Assembly: GCA_037501455.1 (NCBI GenBank)
Contig: CM074863.1
Span: 61,671,501-61,735,500, forward strand
Direction: 5' to 3'
DNA: 64,000 nucleotides
From: Lantana camara
Taxonomy: Eukaryota; Streptophyta; Magnoliopsida; Lamiales; Verbenaceae
The notes under the pieces were generated by a model, which saw only the letters and a list, made by a program, of their open reading frames with translations, searched no databases and was not told the origin of the DNA. Made by a program: the position numbers and the translations under genes. Of this stretch, positions 1-10,855 are shown piece by piece (the stretch's first letter is position 1; each line of letters begins with the position of its first letter).

Positions 1-1007
1 CATTCAAGTAACAAGGAGGCCATAAGTGAAGACCCCTCAAAATGTTAGGGAGGGGAATCTCAATTGTCAAATGTAATAGAGATAGGGCTCGTATTTTGTT
101 ACCGCTTTCCCTTATGTGATTTGAACTGTTTATGTGGCATGTATGTTAGAACTTGTGATTGTGGAGTGGCTCCCACATATCACGCATAAGATAGGTAGAA
201 CCCATGATCATTACATGTTAGTATCATGCTAGGACATGTTATCTGTTTATGTGCTTGTTTGATATGCATTTAAGTGTACTTACATTAATCAAGACTAATA
301 AAATTGGATAACATATATGTTGGTGAGGTCGAACCGGACAACTCTCCGGTTGATTCGAAAATTCCCATTAAATATTAAGCTAATTTCGAACAAATAGGTG
401 TTTAATTCGAGATGCAAATTTTGAATTAAATTCCTAGCATTCCATCAATAGGTTTTACGTTTAGTAAGTAAAGCTAGTTATTGTCCGCGAGTCGTGGGAT
501 AGCCAGTGGAGCTTATTAGTTCTTAGTTACCTAATTAATCATTTTAAATGATCAATATTTCGTGGTCAATTTTAGCAAGGGCGATGTCCGCGAGTCGTGG
601 GTCGTTCAAACTAAGTTTTGGTCATGATCTTATGATTGATGGGTCTAGCTTAACGCCTAAGTAAATATGGATGTCGCACGAGTCGTGGGTCCATATTGAA
701 AGATAGGTGATGCAAAAACAATCACTAAGAGTTCTAAAGGTGTTAGAATTGGTAAGTTGTACCTACCTAGGGTTCTTACTTAGAATGTCCGCGAGTCGTG
801 GGTTCGAGGTAAAATGCCTAGGATCTTAGTACCCATTGGGAAACGTGTTCCTCTTAGATCTTTGGGAATTCTAGATCTTTGAAAAACAGTGGGAGCTACA
901 TTAGATTAAAGACCTTATCTTTTGTATATCGTTATAATTCAGCATGCTCACTAGTCTCTGTTTTACCATTTAGGTCGTAGATTCTGTGATTCTCTACGTG
1001 TTTTGAA
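1..1007 (+). other. Copia-1 5' leader (3' part), non-coding
   Basis: This AT-rich untranslated leader lies upstream of the gag start. It has no open frame of note. It matches the reverse complement of 36973-37980 in Copia-2, and positions 1 to about 243 match the reverse complement of 17823-18062 in Copia-3. The full leader in Copia-2 is 2277 bp, so roughly 1.3 kb of it, including the GC-rich part, is missing from the left of the window. It holds four copies of a 17-bp repeat (separate entry). Confidence 0.85.
482..802 (+). repeat. four dispersed 17-bp direct repeats in the Copia leader
   Basis: TGTCCGCGAGTCGTGGG occurs at 482-498, 585-601 and 786-802. A one-base-longer variant, TGTCGCACGAGTCGTGGG, lies at 672-689. 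Start-to-start spacings are 103, 87 and 114 bp. The surrounding leader is AT-rich, so these GC-rich blocks stand out. Copia-2 has the same four sites, variant included, on the minus strand at 37179-37195, 37292-37309, 37380-37396 and 37483-37499. Function is unknown; a protein-binding or packaging role is only a guess. Confidence 0.85.
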
Positions 1008-2096
1008 ATGGCAACCAAAAACCCTCTTGTATCGATCCTCGAGTCAAACAAGTTGACTGGTCCCAACTATTCTGATTGGCTGAGGAATCTAAAAATCATT
1101 TTAGATTCTGAGAAGAGAACTTATGTTCTTTTCGAAGGGGAGCCTAGTCCCGAAGGGGAGGCTCCCACTCGGGCCGAGCGGGATGCGATTCAGAAGTGGA
1201 AGGATGATAATCTCCAAGCCCGTTGCCTTATGTTGGCTAACATGTCTCCGGACTTGCAAAGACAACATGAGGCCATGGAATTCGCTTGGGAGATTTACGA
1301 CCACTTAGAGCAACTTTACCGCCCTCATGAACGTGTTACAAGGTATAACACTTCAAAGGAATTATTCCACTTGAGAATGAGGGAAGGTTCAAGTGTCCAT
1401 GAATATGGACTCAAGTTTCTTGCCCTTACTGAGAAACTTGCTTCCATGGACATGCCACTGAAAGATGAGCTTTCAGTGGATTTGTTGCTAGCTTCGCTCC
1501 CACCATCATTCAACCCATTTGTCCTTAACTTCAACATGAATCATGCTGGTGCTACTGTAGCTGAGCTGATTAGTCAGCTTGTGACTGCTGAAAGCACGAT
1601 CAAGAAGGACAATAAGGTTTTGATGGTGAATGCTCCATCTTCCTCTTCTGGGCCTTCTAAAGGTAAGGGCAAGAAAGCCCAAAAGAAGAAGAAGAAACCC
1701 CTTAGGCCCACTGGTGGCATTTCGAAGGGGAAGGCCCAAAAGAAGAAGCGTGATCAGAAAGAGGATGTTTGCTTCCATTGTGGCAAAGCGGGACATTGGA
1801 GGAGAAACTGCCCAGAGTACAAGGCTACTCTAAAGAAAGGTATCTTTCTCGTTGAAGTAAATCTTTCTATTAATTCTAGTTCTTGGGTACTTGATACCGG
1901 TTGTGGGACTCATATCTGTAATGATGTACAGATGCTAAGTGAAGTCCAACAACTCAAAGAAGGAGAATGTGTCTTGAAGATCGGCGATGGCTCAAACGTT
2001 GAAGCTCGAGTTTTAGGCACAATTAGATTAGATTTAGGTAGTTTTGAGTTAGTATTAAATAAAGTCCTTTATGTACCGAGCATTATTCGTAAATAA
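1008..2096 (+). pseudogene. gag-pol: Copia-1 gag and protease start, frame broken by a 1-nt deletion
   Basis: The ATG at 1008 follows the leader and matches the start of the sister copy. Residues 1 to about 200 are a Copia gag domain, with the typical N-terminal motif L-x-G-x-N-Y-x-x-W (NYSDWL at 20-25). A very basic lysine-rich stretch follows (about 217-250). A CCHC zinc knuckle (C255, C258, H263, C268) binds nucleic acid in the capsid. The aspartic protease begins with DTG at about 296-298. Compared with Copia-2, one base is missing between 2091 and 2095. This shifts the frame to TAA at 2094-2096, within the protease C-terminal part. Translation would give gag plus an incomplete protease. 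Confidence 0.92.
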
Positions 2097-4179
2097 TTTC
2101 AGTTCCAATATTAGATTGTGAAGGTTATGAAACTTATATTAAGAATGGTAAATACTTTATCAAACGGAACAACTCTTCCGTTCATATCGGTACTCTAAGT
2201 AGTGGACTTTACCTAACTCAAAATATCAATATTATGAATATACAACGAGAAACAAAGCGTAAGAGAGATGACAAAGTTTCAGCTCCCTTATGGCACGCTA
2301 GATTAGGACACATTTCCAAGAACAGAATTAGCAAGATAAACACTTTAGGATCATTCTCTGAAAATGATCTCAAAGAGTTGACTTCTTGCGAATCCTGTCT
2401 CAAAGGAAAAATGTCCAAAGTCCCTTTTAAAGGAACTGTAGAACGTGCCACTAAGGTTTTGGATTTGATCCATACTGATGTTTGTGGACCGCTTAGTGTA
2501 AGCACTAGAAACAATCATCAGTATTTCATAACCTTTACTGATGACTTTAGTCGGTATGGTTATGTATACTTAATGAAGTATAAATCTGAAGCTTTTGAGA
2601 AATTCTTAGAATTTCAAAAGGAGGTTGAGAACCAAACTGGTCACACGATCAAAGCACTTCGATCTGATCGAGGAGGCGAGTATCTTAGTGAAGAATTCCT
2701 TAATCATCTCAAAGATAATGGGATTATCTCTCAGTGGACTCCTCCGGGAACTCCTCAGCTTAATGGAGTTTCTGAGAGAAGGAATCGAACCCTACTTGAT
2801 ATGGTTCGTTCCATGATGAGTTTCACTGACTTACCACCTTCTTTCTGGGGTTATGCCCTAGAAAGTGCAGCAAAGATTCGGAATCTAGTTCCCTCTAAGT
2901 CAGTCCCCAAGACGCCCTATGAAATGTGGCATGGTAAAATCCCTAGTTATTCTTACTTAAGAATTTGGGGTTGTCCTGCTTACGTGAAGAGGACAGTGGG
3001 AGATAAGTTAGAATCTCGTTCTAACTTGTGCTACTTTGTAGGTTATCCTAAGGAATCCATAGGATACTACTTCTATGATCAATCTGAGCAAAAGGTGTTT
3101 GTTTCCGGAAATGCCACTTTTCTTGAGGAACCGTTCCTTAAAGAAAAGAAAGGCAAGATCATAGAATTAGAAGAAGTACAAAGTGACCCCATACCACCCA
3201 CTGAAGAAACGTCCCACTCTGATCAACCACAACCAATCACGAATTTCGATACACATGTAAATCCTCCTCTAAGGCGTTCTGAACGCACTCCTAGACAGCC
3301 GGAGAGATGGTATGGATTCTTCCATGAAATCTCTCAAAAGGATAATGATCCTTCAACATATGAGGAGGCACTTTCAGATTCTGACTCTGAACAGTGGATA
3401 GAAGCCATGAAATCCGAAATGGACTCCATGAACTCCAACCAAGTTTGGACCTTGGTAGATTTGCCTGATGGGGTCAAACCCATAGGTTGCAAATGGATCT
3501 TTAAGAGAAAGCTTGGAGTTGATGGAAGCATTGCAGCCTACAAAGCAAGACTGGTTGCAAAAGGATTCACTCAAAGACCCGGCGTGGACTTTGACGAAAC
3601 CTTTTCACCAGTTGCAATGCAAAAGTCCATTCGAATCATGCTTGCCATTGCTGCATATTATGACTATGAGATATGGCAAATGGATGTGAAAACTGCCTTT
3701 CTCAATAGTGACATTGACAAAGACATTTATATGGAGCAACCCATAGGTTTCACATTCAGTGGGAGTGAGCAAAAGGTTTGCAAACTCCAAAGATCAATCT
3801 ATGGATTGAAACAGGCTTCTAGGAATTGGAACATTCGATTTGATGAATCGGTCAAAGCGTTTGGCTTCATCCAAATTTCGAATGAATCATGTGTGTATAG
3901 AAAGGAATTGGAGACCTCAGTGCAATTCTTAGTACTTTATGTTGATGACATCCTTCTTATTGGGAATTCGAAGGATGACATGAAAGTGACTAAGTTATGG
4001 TTATCGAACCAATTCGAGATGAAAGATCTTGGTGATGCGTCCTATATCCTTGGAATTAAAATCTATAGAGATAGATCTAGAAGGTTAATAGGACTATCAC
4101 AGTCGATGTACATTGACAAAGTATTTAAGAGATTCAATATGGAGTCAGCAAAGGTTAAGAACCTTCCTATGAGTGTAGG
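2096..4179 (+). pseudogene. gag-pol: Copia-1 pol: integrase and first part of reverse transcriptase
   Basis: The pol frame is open from about 2096 to the LARD-A junction. The first ATG in it (2234) is internal and is not a natural start. The integrase zinc domain has HARLGH followed by a CxxC pair. The integrase core has D in HTDVCGP, D in RSDRGGEY and E in NGVSERRNR, the DDE triad that joins cDNA to host DNA. The RT follows, with KARLVAKGFTQ, the catalytic QMDVKTAFL block and YVDD near 3943. The frame runs on 29 codons into LARD-A, and those residues are not Copia. Integrase and the RT catalytic residues are intact, but the RT/RNase H remainder is separated by 10.9 kb. Confidence 0.93.
4175..4179. 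repeat. LARD-A target site duplication, left copy (GTAGG)
   Basis: GTAGG precedes the TG of LARD-A and is repeated at 15098-15102 after its terminal CA. The empty site in Copia-2 has GTAGG only once, which confirms a 5-bp duplication by integrase. Confidence 0.97.
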
Positions 4180-7100
4180 TGTAACACCCCGCATTTTTGG
4201 AGCAAGATACGATGTCGTTTTCGTACGATTAGAACGTTATTTATTTAACTTTGCACGTGCTTGAATTGATTTATGTCATGTTTTAATTGTTTAATTGACT
4301 CAATTGCAATCTTATGAAAATATGTGGACTTAATTGAAATATGTATTTAGTGCCTAATTGTTCTTTAATTTAAATTATGTGGGTTAAGTTGTAATTATCG
4401 GACTTTGGGGGTCGTTTTCTAATTATGAGAAATCAAATTGGACTTTATCTTTAATTCTGGGGGTGCTTTTATAATTATCAGAACTTTAATTAGGCTTGAT
4501 CTAAATCTTACTTAAAGTCGGTGGACTCAATTGCATAATTAAATTTCTTGTGGGACTGTTTTTGTAATTTTAAATACTTTAATTGGACTTAATTGACTTT
4601 GTATGGAAACGTGGGGACTCAATCGAACGATTTAAATTATTGAGGGACCTGATTGCAATTTATGAAAGTTGGGGCTGATATATCACAAAACCCTAGCAGC
4701 CTTCTCCTTCTCCATTCCATTTCTTCCCCTTTCGGTCTTCAGCAGCAGCAGCTGCGCGAGAATCCCCCAACCACCGAACCTCCGTCGCGACTTAGCCCTC
4801 CACCACCGCAAGGGTCGACGGCCACCGCCACCATCGCCAGCGAACCACCACCCTCTCACACTCTCTCTCTTTCACTCTCCACAGCAGCGGCGCAGCAATG
4901 GAATCCGCCATCGCTGTAGGCCACCCTCGCTCGCCATCGACATCATCTTCCTCAGCTACCCCACTGAACACCACCATTCCTCCCCCGTTCCTTCTCTCCG
5001 ATGAGGTGCCCCAGCCCTTCACCTCAGCCAAATCCGCCACCCCAGTGAGCTCTCCCGCCTCCGTGCACCGACAGCCATGACAACCTGGCTACAGATCCGA
5101 CGCACGACCACCGCCACTGTCAGGGGTCAGATCCGACAGCCGCCCTATTTCCTCTTTCCCTCTTCACCCGGTTCGAAGCAGAACCGAAATCCCCCTCTTA
5201 CCGCCAATAGCCACCACATCGCGCAAGGGAATACTCCCTGCTCTGCCACGAACTTCAGAGCCACCTCTTCAACCAAGCAAGTCCGGCGAATTCCTCCACC
5301 AGCCATTCTCTCTCCATCCTCGTTCAGATCTGAACAAGGGTGAAGCTATCTTCACCAACCCTGATAGCCTCACCAACCATCGATCTCACTGCTAGGCGCC
5401 ACCCCAACGCCATCATCCAGTCTTCACTTCTGCTCCGCCGTGTCAGTCGACAACCACCACTCCAGTCGGCGCCACTCTCTTGCCTTAAAGCAGCAGCAGT
5501 AAATAAGTCGGGTCATTACCTTCATCAGCCGCTGTGAACACTCCCGCTTCTTCTCAATTGTAAATTCCCCCTGTTTCCTCTTTAATTTTTATGGATTTAA
5601 TTGTTAGTGTATTGTGAAATTTGAGTTTGATAATCTGGATTGATTTGCATGATTTAATTGTCCCCTTAAGTTGTAGATCTATATGGTGTCTTTTCGGGAA
5701 TGGCTTGTGTTGTTAACAAGTGAAATCTGGCCTCTAGTTTGGGTGAAATGTTGTAATTGGCGAGAGATGTTTGATCTTGTGAATATCTGTTGTTGATGGA
5801 ATATGTATAAGGCTACCTTTATATACGTGATTGGTAATGTGATGATAAATTGGTTTAAGAATGAACAGTGATAGATATAACCCTCGTGTGTGTGAGTATA
5901 TGTTTGTGATTAATCGAATTATAACAAGTATGATAATCTGTAATTGGGGTATTAGTGAAATTGGGGGTCTTGATGTGATGAATGTATAACTGGTTGGATT
6001 TTAATTTTAATTGGAAACATGAAGGCCGATTGGTTTAAGGCTCTTGGTAATCAATGCTCGTATTGGTAATTGAATGGAAATTGAAATCTGGAATTAATCT
6101 TGCAATTACTAATCTATGGGGTATAACTTGACGTTTTTGAGATTGGGTGTATTTAATTTCTGATTCTCAATTAAACAAAGCCAACGTGTGTAATGATGGT
6201 TTCATAAATTGACATTTAAGTTGGGAGTTGGTATCCAGTTTCAATTCGCACTTAATGTTGTTGTAGTAAGAATGCACAACGTAGTTATTTTATAATTGGA
6301 AATGACAATTTGATTCTAATTTAATTTGTATAGTATAAGTCAATGAATAGTTGTGTGTAACTACAATTGTGTTCTAGTGTTCATAATCTGCACAACTGAT
6401 AAATGGTGAAGTTGGGTAACAATATTTAATTATTTATACAGTTGAGAGTTTATGGTTAAAAACGTATGATTTCCGGAAGGAATTAGTAATTAATTCAGAG
6501 TGAACTCTTATAATTCGAATATAGTTGAGTTTAAACATTGGGGTAATTGAATTATAAGTTTGATGTTGTTTGTGCACCTAAACGTGTCCATGACATATCA
6601 CATTATCCTATATTCATCGTATACATATCATATCGTTTCATGCCATCTATGTACAACAACTTTGTATGTTTATAGATCAAGTTGCTCTTACTTATGCACT
6701 TTATAACTCGTCATGAACTCGATGCTTAATTCCAATATTATAATTGAACCTTGTGACATTGGATGATTTAATATGCATTTTGTGAATACATTGACTTCCT
6801 AAATTGATCTTGCATCTTTGGATATGGAATTGCATGTCGGTTGCTTGTAAATATGACCTTATTGAGCATTGATATGCCTTGAATGACCACGACACCTTAT
6901 CCAAGCACAACATGAACACTTATGCATAACCACGATCATGTTGAGCAACGCCGTGCGTCTTGTTTGGTTCATATAGAGTCTAAGTCTGGGCTTCTGTATG
7001 TCTTGTCACAGAGTTTGGTGGTGCCGGTGGGCCCGAGGTTTAGAGTGTTTGGCCCTTCACACTCGCAGACTCTACTTTCACGAGGTGAGGTTTAGGATTT

Positions 7101-8421
7101 TGTATAGTTACGCGACCTATGGCCTTAATATGCTGATTTCAACCCTTGCATGCGAGTATATCTATTATAAATACGTATGTGTTGGATATGATATGTTTAT
7201 GACCTTCGGAATCAACTCTGTTTGGAAAAGTAAATATGAAAGCATATATAAGCTGTTTCGAAAAGTACTTTACGTTATGTTCTGTAGCGAGATTTCCATG
7301 AAAGTTGGTATATGTGATCCGTCGTGATCTGTTATGTTGTGATCCGTTGTGATCTGTGTGTGGATCGATCCTGGTGAGCTGCGGAATGGGTACCCCCGGG
7401 ACGGTTAGGGCCGTCGGGGCATTTATCCTTTGCGTAGTTCCATTTGAGATATCATTGTACGACCTCAGGGTGATGAGGGAGGCATGGTATCTTGAGCCTT
7501 CGGTGTTTTATCCGGGGAGGACTCTTGTGGGTTCGCAACCCCTTGAGGGTGAGTCTATTTAGACGGTTTATTCTCGATGGTATGGGGACGGTACATCTCC
7601 TCCATCATTGGTGTAGAGGTTGGATTGATTTTGATTTATATTATGAGGAGTTGAGGTTGGAAGCTCGTACTCGCCGAGCAGTTGATTATGTTATGTTATG
7701 GAATTATGAATCGAGGTAGAGTCTTTCTGGAAAATGATTTCCAAACTTATATCTATATCTTATTTGGGTTCTTTCAAAATGTTTTGGTATGTAACACCTA
7801 CTCCCGGTTCATGAGTCCATCCTTTTTTATTCTGTGCTATGCTCCTTATATATATATTGTGGGTGTGCGTTAGCCCCCTCACTCGGTCAAGTTGACTGAC
7901 CCCTCATTTACACTTTTAGTTGCAGGATTGTTGGCGTTTGCTAGGCGGAAGTGAGTCCTTTGAGTTGCACTTCGTCGGTCTAGTCTTTCTATTTGCATTT
8001 GTCTTTTCATACACTTTACTTATGCTTTGACTCGTAGACTTGAGATTATACTTTGCTATTCGGTAGCCCTGCGTGGCACTTGATGATTATTACTTTATGT
8101 TGATATTCGGGACTAGGGACTTATGCTAGTTGATCCCGTCACTTGTTATGTTTGTTGCTCTATTATTCGGGATTAGGTATCTATGCTAGTTGAACCCGTC
8201 ACCTGCTTTGCATGTTTTGTTTTAAATGCTTCCGCTATCTATTGATGTTGGTTTTAATTGCTTCCGCGCTCTGAGTTTTGGTCAAGTTAGATCCGCCTAG
8301 CCTAGTGTGTGAGTTGGTCTCCCGTTCGCTATGATTCGGATTCGGGCATGAACTTTCCATTTCGTGACCGGGTCTGGGTCTTAGTGCGGGGGATGTGGCA
8401 TCCTCCGTTTGGGGTGTTACA
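4180..8421 (+). repeat. LARD-A 5' LTR (4242 bp)
   Basis: It begins TGTAACACCCC and ends GGGGTGTTACA. The first ~480 bp are AT-rich. A C-rich, T-poor block (about 4685-5545) contains CAG/CCACCA-rich stretches and several short overlapping open frames. These frames are identical in both LTRs only because the LTRs are, and I see no known protein in them. AT-rich sequence follows to about 6960. The 3' third carries boxes shared with the other Gypsy-type LTRs: a hairpin GCTCG-TACTCGC-CGAGC at 7663-7679, a pyrimidine tract with TTGCAGG near 7920 and AGTGCGGGGGATGTGG at 8383-8398. Differences from the 3' LTR that I saw are near 4497, 7203, 7710, 7938 and 8074. Confidence 0.96.
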
Positions 8422-8429
8422 TCCTTAAG

Positions 8430-8441
8430 TGGTATCAGAGC
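8430..8441 (+). other. LARD-A primer binding site (initiator tRNA-Met)
   Basis: TGGTATCAGAGC, complementary to the 3' end of plant initiator tRNA-Met, begins 9 nt after the LTR end at 8421. It primes minus-strand cDNA. Confidence 0.93.
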
Positions 8442-10133
8442 TCTAGGTTGGAAAACCGAGCTCTTGAGTCGTGTTGAGTCTGTCTAGGTCGTACGGCATA
8501 GGAATAACTGCGCATTGCATTTGTTTGACTTGATATTTTGATCCTTCGGCATGAATTGTTTCGTGATTATATGATGGTGTGCACATTGTGACTTTAATTA
8601 TGCAACATCTTATTTTATGTGCTTTATAAATTACAACTAATTGTTGCATTTACGTGATGTACTTGTTACATTTCATTTGCATCTTAATCCGCATGCATCG
8701 AATTTAGTGTTTGAATTTCAGGGTACCCTATGAGTCAACACTGAGGTTTCCCTCCGTCAACGCTACCTATTGGTACTACAAAGGAAACACACCATAATTC
8801 GAAAATGAAAGGATTCCTCACCAAGATCAATACTCATGAAAAGGTTCAGAGTTGAAGGAATGAGATTTGCTATATTGACTTACTACCTTAAAGTCAATTG
8901 AAAGATGAAGTTTGACGAATTTTAACCTTGTTGATTCGTTTATTTGGAAGTAGTCACCTTGTTGAGGAAATGAGTCAATGGAGGAGAGTCTGATCAATTA
9001 GAACCGTTTTGAAGGAGTTTGATGAGCTTTCGCCTTGATGATTCGTTTATTTGGAAGTAGTCACCTTGTTGATGGAAACGGGTTAATATAGAAGAATCCG
9101 ATCAAATAAGATCCGATCAAGTTCAAGGGATGTGGATAGGTAACCATGTTACTTAAACAACAAGCTACAAACCATCGGTGAGTGTTGAAGCTTTTGGTGC
9201 CATTTAGAGTTAACGAACGACAAGACAAGATTGGTTGTTAGCTCTTTGGGTGTTTCTCAAAGATGAGATGGGAGACATTGTTGATGCGGGAATATAACAC
9301 TTAGATACTGAAAGACTTTATTCAAGTTTCAGAATTATATACCATGGATTGCTTTGGGAAGTACTTAGCACCACGATCATCCAACGAAACTCTGAGGTAA
9401 ATATCTAATTGACAAATAAATCATGGACAACTCCTTGAAGATGAGCAGACTAAGATTTAACACATAAATGAGAATTCTTGGGAGGAACTGAGGATGATTC
9501 TAGTTGAGCAAGGATCACGGTATAGTAAGGGGTTTGGTTATAGACGAGCTTTGCTGAGTTACCACTTTATGAGAAGACTCAAGATAAAGAAGTTCAGATG
9601 ACGAAGGTTGCAACATTACCGGCTTAATCAACTCCTACTGCTTCATCTCGACTTTCTTGTAAAGATTGTTACGCTTCGGTTAACGGTACGCCAAGCATTC
9701 ATGGCATTTGCATACATGCATCGCTTAAATACTCTTGCCTTGTTTTGCTTGATGTGGGTGATGATTATTGTTGTTTTAATTGTGATAACTTGGATACTTG
9801 ATCTAGTATTTGTAACTTGAAATTTCTACTTGTTATGAACCGTTGCTGAAATGAATGAGTTATGTATTTATGTGAACTATTAATGTCTATGTGATTTAAA
9901 ACTTTCTTGATTGCCCACTAACTTCTCATATAACACACATACATACTGTAACCTCGTTCTACAGGGATTCCATCGCGATATCCCCCTTGAGTTGAGGTAT
10001 GAGCGTTGAATCTATACTCAAGGGATACCGATATCAGTGGTATAAGGTACACCAAACATGCATCGCATACTTTTCGTCAAGTGTTACTCTGATGTGTGTA
10101 TGTATGAATAATTGATCAGTGGAATTGTGCGCA

Positions 10134-10531
10134 AGAGAGACCCTAGGTTCCCTCTTTTACGTGCTTGGGAGATGTTCATTCTCTCAATTTATGTGTTAGA
10201 GAGTCGCAGGATTCTCTACTTATGTGATAGAAAGATGCTGGATTCTTTCTAAGCTTTGTGCACGAGAGATGTTGGATTCTCTTGTACTTAGGTATTCGGG
10301 AGATGTTGGATTCTCTTGAATTTAGGGGTTGAGGAATGTTGGAATTTCTTGAACTAGAATGTTGGAAGATGCTGGAATCTGTCCAACTTAGGCTGAGAGA
10401 CGGGGTTCTCTCAATTATCTGCTCGAGAGACGGGGCTCTCTCTTATGTGATCGAGAGACGGGGTTCTCTCACTTTCTGTGTTCGAGAGACGGGGTTCTCT
10501 CACTTTACGTGCCGAGAGATGGGATTCTCTC
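10134..10531 (+). repeat. LARD-A hairpin array, about 13 units of ~30 bp
   Basis: Each unit has a short inverted repeat around a G-containing loop, then a 10-14 bp AT-rich spacer. The last five units are nearly uniform, GAGAGACGGGGTTCTCTC (6-bp stem, loop CGGGGT). Earlier units have diverged but keep pairing: GAAAGA/TCTTTC at 10230-10249, TAGAGA/TCTCTA at 10197-10218, TTGGA/TCCAA at 10362-10386. Compensatory changes suggest selection for the fold. The same hairpin array occurs in LARD-B. Confidence 0.88.
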
Positions 10532-10819
10532 TTGTTTGTTGCGGTTGCGTTATGCGTTGTCCTGGCTACGGCCTGCAGTGACGAGTTTGCGATGCCGTCG
10601 AAGTTGAGTGCAGTGACAATTATTCGTCTTATGGGAATGATGAACAACTTGATGAAAGCAACGGATCAGTACTCGAATGGATCCCAATGACAACGAGACA
10701 CCGCGAGAAAGGTTCAGTAAAAGATAATGAGAGTAAACTTCACAACGGAGGCTAAGTTTTACGCAACACCTCGAGAAGGGTTAAGACACTATCACTCGAT
10801 GCTTTCCAGCTCAGCAGTG

Positions 10820-10855
10820 GAACCTGGGGACCAGGTTCTCTTAAGGGGGGAAGGG
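10820..10855 (+). other. LARD-A pre-polypurine hairpin and polypurine tract
   Basis: Hairpin: GAACCTGG (10820-10827), loop GGA, CCAGGTTC (10831-10838), an 8-bp perfect stem. After two bases comes TTAAGGGGGGAAGGG (10841-10855), the RNase H-resistant primer for plus-strand DNA. It abuts the 3' LTR at 10856. Confidence 0.9.

Larger units (their letters stand above)
8422..10855 (+). other. LARD-A internal domain, non-coding
   Basis: There is no gag, protease, integrase or RT similarity on either strand, only short random frames. Visible structure: a diverged direct duplication of about 50 bp (8928-8979 and 9035-9087, offset 107 bp); a conserved box at 9682-9720 with a weaker copy at 10045-10070, both also found in LARD-B; the hairpin array 10134-10531; and the pre-polypurine hairpin 10820-10838. 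The interior is probably a packaged RNA carrying cis signals only. Confidence 0.85.

Noticed and set aside
4653..5537. Proline/serine-rich frames repeated at 11329-12213 that look like a duplicated gene
   Set aside because: They lie within the two LTRs of LARD-A. The repetition is explained by LTR identity; the frames overlap each other and show no domain.
8430..8441. Possible tRNA gene fragments (TGGTATCAGAGC at several places)
   Set aside because: These are primer binding sites placed 2-9 nt after LTR ends; no cloverleaf surrounds them.
10134..10531. Regular repeats with spacers resembling a CRISPR array
   Set aside because: Eukaryotic retrotransposon context, degenerate repeats, spacers of 10-14 bp that are too short, and no cas genes.
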